From JAKLKS01 sp964370855 (GTDB taxonomy: Bacteria > Planctomycetota > JAJSAM01 > JAKLKS01): a DNA stretch of 26,507 nucleotides. Both the position numbers and the translations under genes were made by a program. Below the pieces are notes generated by a model, which was given only the letters and a program-made list of their open reading frames with translations, did not search any database and was not told where the DNA came from. Shown here piece after piece: positions 14,950 through 23,198 of this stretch; positions within the stretch are counted from its first letter, which is position 1, and each line of letters begins with the position of its first letter. Location of the stretch: the NCBI GenBank assembly GCA_964370855.1, contig CAYJMF010000068.1, positions 1 through 26,507 on the forward strand, in the 5' to 3' direction.

Positions 14950-15888
14950 GTGCCCTCCCCCGCCATCGTCATTCTGGGTCCACAGCGCCACAGGCCGACC
15001 CTCCTCCCCTCCATGGAGAAGGTCGGGGTGCGCGGGCCCGTGGCCGCGGTGACCGTGGGATGGGAGGAGCGGGAGGGGGAGGTCGAGCGGCTGGAGGCCC
15101 ACCTCGGGGCTCCCGTCATCAACCTCGAACTCCACCGCCGCTCCGAGGACATCGTCGAGAGCGACCCGGAGTTCACCGAGGCCTGGCTCGTCCGGAAGGA
15201 CCGGCTCCGCGAGATGGGGGAGATCTACCGCCACCGCCTCTCCCACCTGCTGCGCGCCGTGCGGGAGCTGCTGCGGCGCCGGGAGGACGACGACCTCCTC
15301 GACCCGGAGCGCGAGGCGGCCATCGACGACGTCCGCCGCCTCGACGACTTCCGGGTGCGCCGGCTCGAGGAGTTCCACGCGGAGTTCGAGGAGCGCTGGC
15401 GGGTCGGGGAGAGGGACTCCGTCGCCGGCCACCGCCGGGAGGTCGCCTCCCTCGTGGAGGACGCCGCCGCCGTGGCCGTGGCCGGGGGGAACGTGGCCGT
15501 GCTCCTCAACCGGATGCGGGTCTTCGGGCTGCCGGACCTCATGCGGGAGAAGCCGATTTTCGCCTGGTCGGCGGGGGCCATGGCCCTCACGGAGCGCGTC
15601 GTGCTCTTCCACGACGACCCTCCCATCGCCGTCGGCAACGCCGAGGTCATGGGGCCGGGGCTCGGCCTCGTCCGCGGCGTCGTGGCACTGCCCCACGCCC
15701 ACCGCCGCCTCCGGCTTGGCGACCGCGTCCGCGTGGCGGGCTTCGCCCGCCGCTTCGCCCCCGCCCTCTGCCTCGCCATGGAGGACGGGTGCGCCATGGC
15801 GCTGCGGGGGCGGAAGCGGACCGTGCTGGAGGAGGGGTTCTCGGTGCTCGAGCCCTCGGGCGCCGTCGTCCCCTGGGGCGCGCGATGA
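14950..15888 (+). CDS. Peptidase S51 / cyanophycinase-like protein
   Basis: This 312-residue protein has a class I glutamine-amidotransferase-like core typical of peptidase S51 (dipeptidase E, cyanophycinase). VAVAGGNVAVLLNRMRVFGL precedes a nucleophile elbow WSAGAMALTERV, with Ser207 as likely nucleophile. LPHAH (247-251) could supply the catalytic His. The N-terminal strand (IVILGPQRHRPTL) is also typical. A long charged helical stretch (about residues 68-165) is inserted before the core, making the protein longer than the usual 230-280. The start is a GTG with GGATAGGA upstream. Its stop overlaps the next start (ATGA), linking it to the esterase-like gene. Cyanophycinases cut amide-linked polymers made by ATP-grasp enzymes, a suggestive parallel with this cluster, but the substrate here is unknown. 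Confidence 0.72.
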   Translation: MPSPAIVILGPQRHRPTLLPSMEKVGVRGPVAAVTVGWEEREGEVERLEAHLGAPVINLELHRRSEDIVESDPEFTEAWLVRKDRLREMGEIYRHRLSHLLRAVRELLRRREDDDLLDPEREAAIDDVRRLDDFRVRRLEEFHAEFEERWRVGERDSVAGHRREVASLVEDAAAVAVAGGNVAVLLNRMRVFGLPDLMREKPIFAWSAGAMALTERVVLFHDDPPIAVGNAEVMGPGLGLVRGVVALPHAHRRLRLGDRVRVAGFARRFAPALCLAMEDGCAMALRGRKRTVLEEGFSVLEPSGAVVPWGAR

Positions 15889-17024
15889 CCCTGGCCATCC
15901 TCCAGCTCGTCGAGGGGCACGAGACCCTCTCCCGGGAGGACGTGGACCGCTTCATCGCCGAGCACGGGTCGCCCATCGTCGAGGGGCCGACCATCACCTT
16001 CCTCTACCGGGGCGAGCCCGACGCCGTCTTCCTGCGCCACTTCGTGTTCGGCCTCCCCTCGGCCCAGCCCTTCCACCGCGTCCTCGGGACCGACCTCTGG
16101 TACTGCTCCATCGAGGTCCCGCGGAACTCCCGCATCGAGTACAAGCTGGAGGTCGAGGAGGGGGGCCGCCGCGGCCTCTTCCGCGATCCCCTCAACCCCC
16201 GCATCGCACGGGACCCCTACGGCGCCAACTCCGTCTGCCACGGCTCCGGCTACGTGGAGCCCGACTGGATCCGCCCCGACCCCGAGGCGCGCCCCGGGGA
16301 CCTCGAGGAACTCGTCGTTCCCTCCGCCGGCCCCCTCGGGGATCGGCCCGTCACGGTCTACACCCCGGCCCGGATGCGGCGGACCCGGCGGTACCCCCTG
16401 CTCGTCGTCTTCGACGGCGAGGACTACCTCCGGTTCGCGGGGATGAAGACGGTCCTCGACAACCTCGTCCACCGCTACGACGCCGCGCCCATGGTGGTGG
16501 CCTTCTCCCGGTCCGACGACCGGTTCCGCGACTACGGGGCGAGCCGCGACCACGCCGACTGGGTGGCGAACTCCCTCCTCCCCTTCATGGAGGGGCGCTA
16601 TCCCCTCCGCCGGTCGGCCCCGGACCGGTGCCTCATGGGGGCGAGCCTCGGCGCCGTGGCGGCGCTGTCGGCGGCCTGGCGCCACCAGGGGGTCTTCGGC
16701 CGGCTCCTGCTCCAGTCCGGCTCCTTCGCGTTCACCGACATCGGACGCGATGCGAAGCACCCGGCGCTGGAGCCCGTGGTCGAGTTCGTGAACGGATTCC
16801 GCGCGGAGCCGGGCATGCCCGCGGAGAGGATCTTCGTGTCCTGCGGGGTCTACGAGTCGCTCATCTACGAGAACCGCTCCCTCGTCCCCCTGCTCGAGCG
16901 CACGGGGATGGAGGTTCGCTTCGTGGAGTCGCGGGACGGGCACAACTGGGAGAACTGGCGCGACCGCCTGCGCGAGGGGCTCGGGTGGCTCTTCCCCGGG
17001 CCCATGGCGCTGGTCTACGAGTAG
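15885..17024 (+). CDS. Esterase-family alpha/beta hydrolase (Fes/esterase D-like) with N-terminal E-set-like domain
   Basis: This 379-residue protein resembles enterochelin-esterase-type hydrolases. The N-terminal 150 residues look like the beta-sandwich region that precedes the hydrolase domain in Fes (TITFLYRGEPDAVFLRHFV, LWYCSIEVPRNSRIEYKL, DPLNPRIARDPYGANSV). The alpha/beta hydrolase follows: YPLLVVFDGEDYLRF (170-184), nucleophile elbow GASLG (252-256, Ser254) and a likely catalytic His in SRDGHNWENW (His353). The acidic member is less clear. The ATG at 15885 overlaps the preceding stop by four bases, and a 13-bp gap with GGAAGGGAG leads to the ATP-grasp gene. It probably cleaves an ester in the cytoplasm, since no signal peptide is seen. 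An iron-siderophore role is not supported by the context. Confidence 0.85.
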   Translation: MTLAILQLVEGHETLSREDVDRFIAEHGSPIVEGPTITFLYRGEPDAVFLRHFVFGLPSAQPFHRVLGTDLWYCSIEVPRNSRIEYKLEVEEGGRRGLFRDPLNPRIARDPYGANSVCHGSGYVEPDWIRPDPEARPGDLEELVVPSAGPLGDRPVTVYTPARMRRTRRYPLLVVFDGEDYLRFAGMKTVLDNLVHRYDAAPMVVAFSRSDDRFRDYGASRDHADWVANSLLPFMEGRYPLRRSAPDRCLMGASLGAVAALSAAWRHQGVFGRLLLQSGSFAFTDIGRDAKHPALEPVVEFVNGFRAEPGMPAERIFVSCGVYESLIYENRSLVPLLERTGMEVRFVESRDGHNWENWRDRLREGLGWLFPGPMALVYE

Positions 17025-17037
17025 GAAGGGAGTCCCC

Positions 17038-18282
17038 ATGGCGAAGGTGACGCGGCGGATCGGGCTCTCCCTGGGCGCCGACCTCTGCTGGCCCATCTGC
17101 TTCGAGGAGATCGTCAGGGCGCTCCGGCTGGACCTCCCCTCGGGGAAGGACCGCGTCTCCTTCGAGACGGCCCGGGTCTCCATCGACCCCTTCAGCCTCC
17201 GCGATCCGTGCCGCTACGACCTCGTCCTCGACCGGGTGACGCACTGGTACAGCACGAGCCGGGAGTACATCAAGAAGGCCGTCATCATGGACGACCTCTA
17301 CGTGCTCAACAACCCGTTCTCCATCCAGTCCATGGAGAAGCACTCCACCTACGCGGCCATGATGCGCCTCGGCTTCCCCATCCCCGAGACGTGGATGATC
17401 CCGCCCAAGGAATACGACTGGACCGACGACCTGAAAATCACGCTCCGCAGCTACGCCAACCTCTTCGACCTCGGCGAGATCGGTTCGCGGATCGGGTACC
17501 CGATGTACATGAAGCCCTACGACGGCGGGGCCTGGGTGGGTGTGAGCCGCATCGCCGACGAGGCGGCCCTGCGGGCGGCCTACGAGGCGAGCGGGAAGCG
17601 GGTGATGCACCTGCAGAAGGCCGTCGATCCCTTCGACCTCTTCGTCCGCTGCATCGGCGTCGGGCCCCAGACGCGCATCATCAAGTACGACCCCGCGGCG
17701 CCGCTGCACGCGCGCTACACCGTGGAGAAGGGCTTCGTGGACGCCGGCGAGGCCTCCCTCATCGAGGACATGACCCTCACCATCAACACCTTCTTCAACT
17801 GGGACTTCAACTCCTGCGAGGCGCTCCGCAAGGACGGGACCTTCTACCCCATCGACTTCGCCAACGCCTGCCCCGACTCGCAGGTGACGTCGCTGCACTT
17901 CCACTTCCCCTGGCTGGTGAAGGCGAAGGTGCGCTGGGCGATCTTCATCGCCGCCACGGGGCGGAGGATGCGCAAGAACATGGACTGGGAGCCCTACCTC
18001 GCCGTCGCCGGCGAGCGGGGGACGCCCTTCCGCGAGCGCCTGGCGGCCTACGCGGGCATCGCGCGGGAGCGGCTCCAGGCGGCGGCCTTCGAGGAGTTCT
18101 GCGCGGAGCACCTCTCCCACCTCGACGAGGTCGCCTGGACCTTCTTCGGGACGCCCCGGGCCAAGGAGGCGGTGCGGCTCAAGGTGGCGGCGCTGTTCCC
18201 CTCCCACGAGGTGGAGGAGTTCACGGAGCACTTCTGGCAGGCCCTGCAGCGGTGGCGCGCGGAGGAGGGGAAGCCGTCATGA
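17038..18282 (+). CDS. Divergent ATP-grasp enzyme
   Basis: This 414-residue protein is unlike the three THMEWF paralogues but still shows ATP-grasp features. These are a lysine-glycine loop region YPMYMKPYDGGAWVGVSRI (154-172), a hinge-like LQKAVDPFD (192-200), and a metal-binding end with NSCEAL (258-263) and PIDFANACPDS (271-281), where Glu and Asn would hold Mg2+. The N-terminal part (YDLVLDRVTHWY...YIKKAVIMDDLYVLNNPFS) looks like the preATP-grasp region, with a strand-loop pattern and a conserved NNP. A C-terminal helical tail of about 110 residues follows. It sits between two esterase-like hydrolases, overlapping the second by ATGA. That suggests one enzyme attaches and another releases a group. 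The reaction is unknown. Confidence 0.82.
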   Translation: MAKVTRRIGLSLGADLCWPICFEEIVRALRLDLPSGKDRVSFETARVSIDPFSLRDPCRYDLVLDRVTHWYSTSREYIKKAVIMDDLYVLNNPFSIQSMEKHSTYAAMMRLGFPIPETWMIPPKEYDWTDDLKITLRSYANLFDLGEIGSRIGYPMYMKPYDGGAWVGVSRIADEAALRAAYEASGKRVMHLQKAVDPFDLFVRCIGVGPQTRIIKYDPAAPLHARYTVEKGFVDAGEASLIEDMTLTINTFFNWDFNSCEALRKDGTFYPIDFANACPDSQVTSLHFHFPWLVKAKVRWAIFIAATGRRMRKNMDWEPYLAVAGERGTPFRERLAAYAGIARERLQAAAFEEFCAEHLSHLDEVAWTFFGTPRAKEAVRLKVAALFPSHEVEEFTEHFWQALQRWRAEEGKPS

Positions 18283-19043
18283 CCGGTTCCGGCGAGGCCA
18301 GGGGCGCGGAGGCCAAGACGACGGTCCGCATCCTCTCCCGCCACCTCAAGCGGGAGGTCCTCTGCGCGCGCTGGGGGCACTACGGGCCGCCGGTGCTCCT
18401 CTTCCCCACGGCGGGGGGGGACGCCGAGGAGTGCGAGCGGTTCAAGATGATCCACGCGCTGAAGCCGCTCCTCGACGCGGGGCGCGTCAAGATCTACTGC
18501 TGCGATTCCGTGGGGGGGCAGGCGCTCACCAACCGGCGGGAACACCCGCCGGGCTGGTTCGCGGCCATGCAGTGCGCCTTCGACCGGTTCGTGGTGGAGG
18601 AGTTCGTGCCCTGGATCCGCCGGGACTGCCGGGACCCCTCCGCGGAGATCGTGACGGCGGGGGCCTCCATCGGGGCCTTCAACGCCGTGGCCTCCGTCTG
18701 CCGCCATCCCGAGGTCTTCAGCAGGGCCTTCGGGATGAGCGGGACCTACGACGTCTCCAAGTGGCTGGAGCCCGCCGACCTCACCTCGGACTTCTACTTC
18801 TCCTCGCCCATGCACTTCCTCCCCAACCTCGCCGAATCCCCCCAGCTCGCGAAGCTCCGGGAGCGCTTCATCACCCTGGCCACGGGGGAGGGGGACTACG
18901 AGGACCCCTCGGAGTCCTGGCGCATGGCCGGCGTCCTCGGCGCGAAGCGCATCCCCAACCGCGTCGATCCCTGGGGAAAGAAGTGGCGCCACGACTGGAA
19001 CACCTGGCGGACGATGCTGCCGCAGTTGCTGGCGCCATACTGA
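18279..19043 (+). CDS. Esterase-family alpha/beta hydrolase
   Basis: This 254-residue protein has the single-domain esterase fold: LKREVLCARWGHYGPPVLLFP at the N-terminus, nucleophile elbow GASIG (128-132, Ser130), an acidic candidate in TGEGDYEDP (about 202-210), and His238 in RHDWNTW. The ATG at 18279 overlaps the stop of the ATP-grasp gene (ATGA). It is related in fold, but not closely in sequence, to the hydrolase at 15885. Its last codons lie inside a 141-bp palindrome, so the protein ends in LLAPY exactly as glgA, which converges from the other side. The repeat may therefore have supplied the end of one of the two genes. There is no signal peptide, so it is probably cytoplasmic. Confidence 0.85.
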   Translation: MTGSGEARGAEAKTTVRILSRHLKREVLCARWGHYGPPVLLFPTAGGDAEECERFKMIHALKPLLDAGRVKIYCCDSVGGQALTNRREHPPGWFAAMQCAFDRFVVEEFVPWIRRDCRDPSAEIVTAGASIGAFNAVASVCRHPEVFSRAFGMSGTYDVSKWLEPADLTSDFYFSSPMHFLPNLAESPQLAKLRERFITLATGEGDYEDPSESWRMAGVLGAKRIPNRVDPWGKKWRHDWNTWRTMLPQLLAPY

Positions 19044-19165
19044 ACCCGACCCAGATTGGCGGCGAAAACGGGGAAAATTCCACAGGGGTGGCCGCCGGCC
19101 ACCCCTGTGGAATTGTCCCCGTTTTCGCCGCCAATCTGGGTCGGGTTCAGTATGGCGCCAGCAAC
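19025..19165. repeat. 141-bp near-perfect palindrome between convergent genes
   Basis: Arms 19025-19093 and 19097-19165 (69 bases each) pair with a single A-G mismatch (19075 against 19115) around the 3-base loop GCC. The outer 19 bases of each arm are coding: they form the 3' ends of the hydrolase gene (+) and glgA (-). As RNA it would form one very long hairpin in either direction, so it may act as a bidirectional terminator or mRNA-stabilising element. It could also be a recent inverted duplication or a member of a dispersed repeat family. The interior is less GC-rich than the surroundings (for example GAAAACGGGGAAAATTCC). Confidence 0.97.
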
Positions 19166-20592
19166 GCCGCGTACTTCGCGGCCTGCTTCTCCCACGAGAA
19201 GTCCATGGCCATGGCGTTGGCCTGGAGGCGCTCCCAGGCGGCTCGGTCGCCCCAGACACGGAGCGCCTCCTTGACCGCCCACTCGAGGCCCGCCGGGGTG
19301 TGGTGCTCGAAGACGAAGCCGGTCCCCGTCCCCGTGCGCGCGTCGAAGTGGGTCACCGTGTCCGCGAGGCCGCCGGTCCTCCGCACCACGGGGGGCGTCC
19401 CGTAGCGCTGGCTGTACATCTGGTTGAGACCGCAGGGCTCGAAGAGGGAGGGCATGAGGAAGAGGTCCGCCCCCGCCTCGATGCGGTGGGCCAGCCCCTC
19501 GTCCCGCCCCGTCCGGAAGGCGGCCTTCCCCGGGAACCGCCGCTGGAGGGCGCGGAAGAACTCCACGTGGTCCGGGTCCCCGCCTCCGAGCACGACGAAG
19601 CGCACGTCCGCCGCGGCGATGAGGTCCGGCAGCACCGCGGCCACGAGGTCGATGCCCTTCTGCGCGGTGAGCCGCGTGACCATCCCGAGGACCGGCCCCC
19701 GCGGGGAGGGGAGGAGCCCGAGGGAGCGCAGGAGGTCGGCCCGGCAGCGCCGCTTCCCCGCCATGTGGGTCGCCGAGTAGGGGAAGGGGATGAGGGTGTC
19801 CCTCTCCGGGGACCAGATCGCCGTGTCGATGCCGTTGGCGATGCCGACGACGGAGGCGCCCCGCGCCCTGAGGATCCCGTCGAGGCCGAAGCCGTGCTCC
19901 GGGGTGCGGATCTCGCGGGCGTAGGTCTCGCTCACGGCGGTGACGGTGTCGGCATGGAGGAGCCCGGTCTTGAGGAAGGAGACCCTCCCGGCCCGCAGGT
20001 CCTCCTGGTGGAGGAGGCCGCGGAACCCCGACAGGTCGAGGTCGTCCACGGCCCACTCCGGGAACACCCCCTGGTAGGCCAGGTTGTGCAGCGTCAGCAC
20101 GGTCCGCGTCCGCCGGAACAGCGCGTCCCACGAGTAGTGGGTCCGCAGGTAGAGCGGCAGCAGCGCCGTGTGCCAGTCGTTCACGTGGAAGGCGTGCGGG
20201 GAGAAGCCCATGCGCTGGCATGACTCGACGGCGGCCCGGGTGAACAGGGCGAAGCGCAGGTGCTCGTCCCCCTGCGACGAGTAGATCTCCCGCCGCCCGA
20301 AGAGCGGCGGGCAGGAGACGAGGTGGACGGGCAGGTCCTCCCCGGGCAGCGGCGTCGCGTAGAGGGAGAACCGGAAGTCCCAGCGCCCGAGCCGCACCGG
20401 CACGTCCTGCGCGAAGGGGACGGGGCGTGGCTCCTCCGCGAGATCCAGGCTCCCGTACCAGGGCAGGAAGGGGCGCACGTCGTGGCCCGCGCGGTGGAGG
20501 TAGCGGGGGAGCGCGCCGGCCACGTCGCCGAGGCCGCCGGTCTTGGCGAAGGGGGCGGTCTCGGCGGCGAGGAAGGCGATCTTCAGGGGCAT
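19147..20592 (-). CDS. glgA: Glycogen synthase (ADP-glucose type)
   Basis: GlgA transfers glucose from ADP-glucose to growing alpha-1,4-glucan in the cytoplasm. This 481-residue protein is the usual GT5 length. It has KTGGLGDVAGALP (about 17-29, ADP-glucose-binding loop), HVNDWHTALLPLYLR, TLHNLAYQGVFP, and VTRLTAQKGIDLV at the start of the second domain. The C-terminal catalytic signature is FEPCGLNQMYSQRYGTPPVVR (Glu near 385) followed by TGGLADTV. The start is the ATG at 20592, two bases after the glgC stop; the open frame reaches further back, but only into glgC. Close spacing implies translational coupling with glgC. The last five residues, LLAPY, are encoded within the 141-bp palindrome. 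Confidence 0.97.
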   Translation of the reverse strand: MPLKIAFLAAETAPFAKTGGLGDVAGALPRYLHRAGHDVRPFLPWYGSLDLAEEPRPVPFAQDVPVRLGRWDFRFSLYATPLPGEDLPVHLVSCPPLFGRREIYSSQGDEHLRFALFTRAAVESCQRMGFSPHAFHVNDWHTALLPLYLRTHYSWDALFRRTRTVLTLHNLAYQGVFPEWAVDDLDLSGFRGLLHQEDLRAGRVSFLKTGLLHADTVTAVSETYAREIRTPEHGFGLDGILRARGASVVGIANGIDTAIWSPERDTLIPFPYSATHMAGKRRCRADLLRSLGLLPSPRGPVLGMVTRLTAQKGIDLVAAVLPDLIAAADVRFVVLGGGDPDHVEFFRALQRRFPGKAAFRTGRDEGLAHRIEAGADLFLMPSLFEPCGLNQMYSQRYGTPPVVRRTGGLADTVTHFDARTGTGTGFVFEHHTPAGLEWAVKEALRVWGDRAAWERLQANAMAMDFSWEKQAAKYAALLAPY

Positions 20593-20594
20593 GG

Positions 20595-21854
20595 TCAGAT
20601 CACCGTGCCCGGAGGGATCGTCGCCGAGCGCGGCACCACGATGATCCCCCCGCGGATGCACCAGTTGTCCCCGTCCGCCTCCTGCACGTTCCCCTCGTTC
20701 AGGAGGCGCGCCCCGTCGCCGATGCGCGCGTCGAGGTCGATGATGGCGTTGCGGACGGAGCAGCCCCTCCCGATGCCGAGGGGCACGCGGCTCCCCGGGG
20801 CCGGTTCGAAGCGCGTGGCGCCCATGACGATGGTCCCCTCGACGGACGCCCCCTCCCGCACGATGGCCCGGATCCCGATGATGGACCGGGTCACCGTCGA
20901 GTCCGAGATGATGGACCCCTCCGTGAGGATCGACTGCTCCACGCGGCAGCGGTTCACCTTCGCGCCGGGGAGGAAGCGGGGGTGGGTGTAGATGGGGCGG
21001 TCGGCGCTGTAGAGGTTGAGGGGGGGCAGGGGGAGGGTGAGGTCGAGGCTCGCCTGGTGGAAGGCGGGGATCGTCCCGATGTCCCTCCAGTAGCCGGAGT
21101 GGTTGTAGGCGAAGGCGCGGTGGGAGAGGATGGCCCCGGGGATGATCTCCTTGCCGAAGTCCCCGGCGTCGGAGCCGAGGAGCAGCGAGCGCATCACCTC
21201 TCGGCGGAAGACGTAGATCCCCATGCTCGCGAGGAAGGAGCCCTCGGGGGCGTCGAAGCCGAGCCGCGCCAGGGTCTTCCCGTCGAGGGCGAAGCGGTCG
21301 AGCACCCCCTCGTCCCGCGGCTTCTCCACGAACTCCACGATGCGCCCCGTGGCGTCCACCCGGAGGATCCCCAGCCCCGGCGCCTCCGCCCGCGTCACCG
21401 GCGTCACCGCCACCGTGAAGTCGGCCCGGTTCTTCCGGTGCAGGGCCACGAACTCGCGGAGGTGCATCAGGTAGAGCTGGTCGCCGGAGAGGATCACGAC
21501 GTCCCGGGCCCCGTGCTCGTCGAGGTACTCGAGGTTCTGGCGCACCGCGTCGGCGGTCCCCTGGTACCAGTCCCGGTTCCCCTCCCTCTGCTCGGCGGCG
21601 AGGATGTTCACGAAGCCGCCGCGGAAGGCGTCGAACCGGTAGCTCTGCGCGATGTGGCGGTGGAGGCTCGCGCTCTGGAACTGCGTCATCACGAAGATGC
21701 GGTCGAAGCCGGCGTGCAGGCTGTTGGAGATGGGGACGTCGATGAGCCGGAACTTGCCGCCGAGGGGCACCGCCGGCTTGGCCCGGTCCCGGGTGAGGGG
21801 CCAGAGCCGCGCCCCCTGCCCGCCGCCGAGGATGGCCGTCACCACCTGGTTCAT
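20595..21854 (-). CDS. glgC: Glucose-1-phosphate adenylyltransferase
   Basis: GlgC makes ADP-glucose from ATP and glucose-1-phosphate, the committed and usually allosterically controlled step of bacterial glycogen synthesis. The 419-residue protein has the nucleotidyltransferase signature ILGGGQGARLWPLT (8-21) with RAKPAVPLGGKFRLIDVPISN, GTADAVRQN (about 79-87) and SGDQLYLMHL. A C-terminal left-handed beta-helix follows (VNRCRVEQSILTEGSIISDS, IVREGASVEGTIVMGA). It is transcribed with glgA and divergent from the ATP-grasp/GCS2 operon across a 111-bp gap. The start ATG at 21854 gives the expected N-terminus. Two glycogen genes inside a ligase cluster are notable, but both look complete and ordinary. 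Confidence 0.97.
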   Translation of the reverse strand: MNQVVTAILGGGQGARLWPLTRDRAKPAVPLGGKFRLIDVPISNSLHAGFDRIFVMTQFQSASLHRHIAQSYRFDAFRGGFVNILAAEQREGNRDWYQGTADAVRQNLEYLDEHGARDVVILSGDQLYLMHLREFVALHRKNRADFTVAVTPVTRAEAPGLGILRVDATGRIVEFVEKPRDEGVLDRFALDGKTLARLGFDAPEGSFLASMGIYVFRREVMRSLLLGSDAGDFGKEIIPGAILSHRAFAYNHSGYWRDIGTIPAFHQASLDLTLPLPPLNLYSADRPIYTHPRFLPGAKVNRCRVEQSILTEGSIISDSTVTRSIIGIRAIVREGASVEGTIVMGATRFEPAPGSRVPLGIGRGCSVRNAIIDLDARIGDGARLLNEGNVQEADGDNWCIRGGIIVVPRSATIPPGTVI

Positions 21855-21965
21855 GGTCGCCCCCGCCCTCCCGGACCGCCGTTCCGGAGTCCCCCGGGGC
21901 CCGCAGGTTAACCTTGACGCCCGTCCGGGTTCAAAGGTCGCCGGTGGAGGCCGGAGGAGGACGGG
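21855..21965. promoter_or_regulatory. Divergent promoter region between glgC and ATP-grasp operon
   Basis: This 111-bp gap must hold the 5' signals of two divergent operons. On the minus strand TTGAAC (21928-21933) is spaced 17 bases from TTAACC, a poor sigma-70 match at the -10. On the plus strand TTGACG at about 21914 lacks a good partner. The location is secure, but the exact promoters are not. Confidence 0.4.
21953..21960 (+). promoter_or_regulatory. Strong Shine-Dalgarno deciding the ATG at 21966
   Basis: GGAGGAGG lies five bases before the ATG at 21966. This is the clearest ribosome-binding site in the window and it fixes the start of the second ATP-grasp operon. Confidence 0.85.
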
Positions 21966-23198
21966 ATGCCGGGGGTCGTCTTCGCCGCGCCCTTCGCCAT
22001 GGAGGCGACGCTCCGCTTCCTGCGCGCCGTCGTGCGCCTCCCCGGCGCGAGGACCGGCCTCCTCACGCAGGAACCCGTCGAGGCCCTCCCCGCGGATCTA
22101 CGCGGCCTCCTCGCCGCCCACTGGAGGGTCCGCGACTGCATGGACCCCGCGGCCCTCGCCGAGGGCACCCGCGCCCTCGCGAAGGGACTCGGCGGCGTGG
22201 ACCGCCTCGTGGGGACCCTGGAACAGCTCCAGGTCCCCCTCGCCCTCGCCCGCCGGGAGCTCGGCCTACCGGGCCTCTCCGTGGAGGCGGCGGAGCGCTT
22301 CCGCGACAAGGCCCTCATGAAGGAGACGCTGCGCGCCGCGGGCCTCCCCTGCGCCCGGCACCGCCTGGCCGCCTCCGTCGGGGAGGCCCTGCGCTTCGGC
22401 GCCGAGAGCGGCTACCCCCTCGTGGTCAAGCCCCCCGCCGGCGCCGGCGCGAAGTCCACCTACCGTGTGGACGGCCCCGACGCGCTGTCCGCGGCCCTCG
22501 CCGCCTCGCCCCCCTCCCCGGGGAGGGAGGTCCTCCTCGAGGAGTTCGTCGTCGGCGAGGAGCACTCCTTCGACACCGTCTCCCTCGAGGGGAGGCCGGT
22601 CTGGCACTCCCTCAGCCGCTACGCCCCCTCCCCGCTCACGGTCATAGAGAACCCCTGGATCCAGTGGTGCGTCCTCGTCCCCCGGGAGATCGACGATCCC
22701 CGCTACGACGACATCCGGCGCGTCGCCTTCCGCTCCCTCGATGTGCTGGGCATGGGAACCGGGGTGACCCACATGGAGTGGTTCCGGCGCCCCGACGGCA
22801 CCATCGCCGTGAGCGAGGTGGCGGCGCGGCCCCCGGGGGCGCAGTTCTGCTCCCTCATCTCCTTCGCCCACGACTTCGACTTCTACGCCGCCTGGGCCCG
22901 CTCCGTGGTCTTCGGCGGCTTCGAGGCGCCGGAGCGGAAGTACGCCGCCGGCGCCGCCTACCTCCGCGGGCAGGGGACGGGGCGGGTCGTCGCCGTCCAC
23001 GGCCTCGACCGCGCGCAGGCGGAGCTCGGCGCCCTCGTCGTGGAGGCGCGCATCCCCTCCCGCGGGCAGGGCCCCTCGGGCTCCTACGAGGGGGAGGGGT
23101 ACGTGGTGCTCCGCCACCGGGACACGGCGGTGGTGGAGAGGGGGCTGCGGCGGCTCGTGGAACTCGTGCGCGTGGAGCTCGGACCGGAGGACGCATGA
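21966..23198 (+). CDS. ATP-grasp carboxylate ligase, paralogue B
   Basis: This 410-residue member of the local ATP-grasp family shows FRDKALMKE (112-120), the ATP-binding loop VVKPPAGAGAKSTYRV (153-168), hinge EEFVVG (192-197), THMEWF (268-273) and the metal-binding SEVAARPPG (283-291). The N-terminal domain differs from its paralogues (MPGVVFAAPFAMEATLRFLRAV) and lacks the EP/SPGYPP-type opening, hinting at a different first substrate. It starts after a strong Shine-Dalgarno and overlaps the next ATP-grasp gene by ATGA, so the two are probably made in fixed ratio and may act in sequence. The product is unknown; ligation of an amino acid or similar amine to a carboxylate is the family expectation. 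Confidence 0.9.
   Translation: MPGVVFAAPFAMEATLRFLRAVVRLPGARTGLLTQEPVEALPADLRGLLAAHWRVRDCMDPAALAEGTRALAKGLGGVDRLVGTLEQLQVPLALARRELGLPGLSVEAAERFRDKALMKETLRAAGLPCARHRLAASVGEALRFGAESGYPLVVKPPAGAGAKSTYRVDGPDALSAALAASPPSPGREVLLEEFVVGEEHSFDTVSLEGRPVWHSLSRYAPSPLTVIENPWIQWCVLVPREIDDPRYDDIRRVAFRSLDVLGMGTGVTHMEWFRRPDGTIAVSEVAARPPGAQFCSLISFAHDFDFYAAWARSVVFGGFEAPERKYAAGAAYLRGQGTGRVVAVHGLDRAQAELGALVVEARIPSRGQGPSGSYEGEGYVVLRHRDTAVVERGLRRLVELVRVELGPEDA

Noticed and set aside
14799..15884. Long in-frame extension before the esterase gene
   Set aside because: It is read-through opposite and across the neighbouring genes; the ATG overlapping the S51-like stop gives the expected protein start.
15885..17024. 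Siderophore (enterobactin) esterase role
   Set aside because: No siderophore synthesis, receptor or transport genes are present; the fold match alone does not support it.
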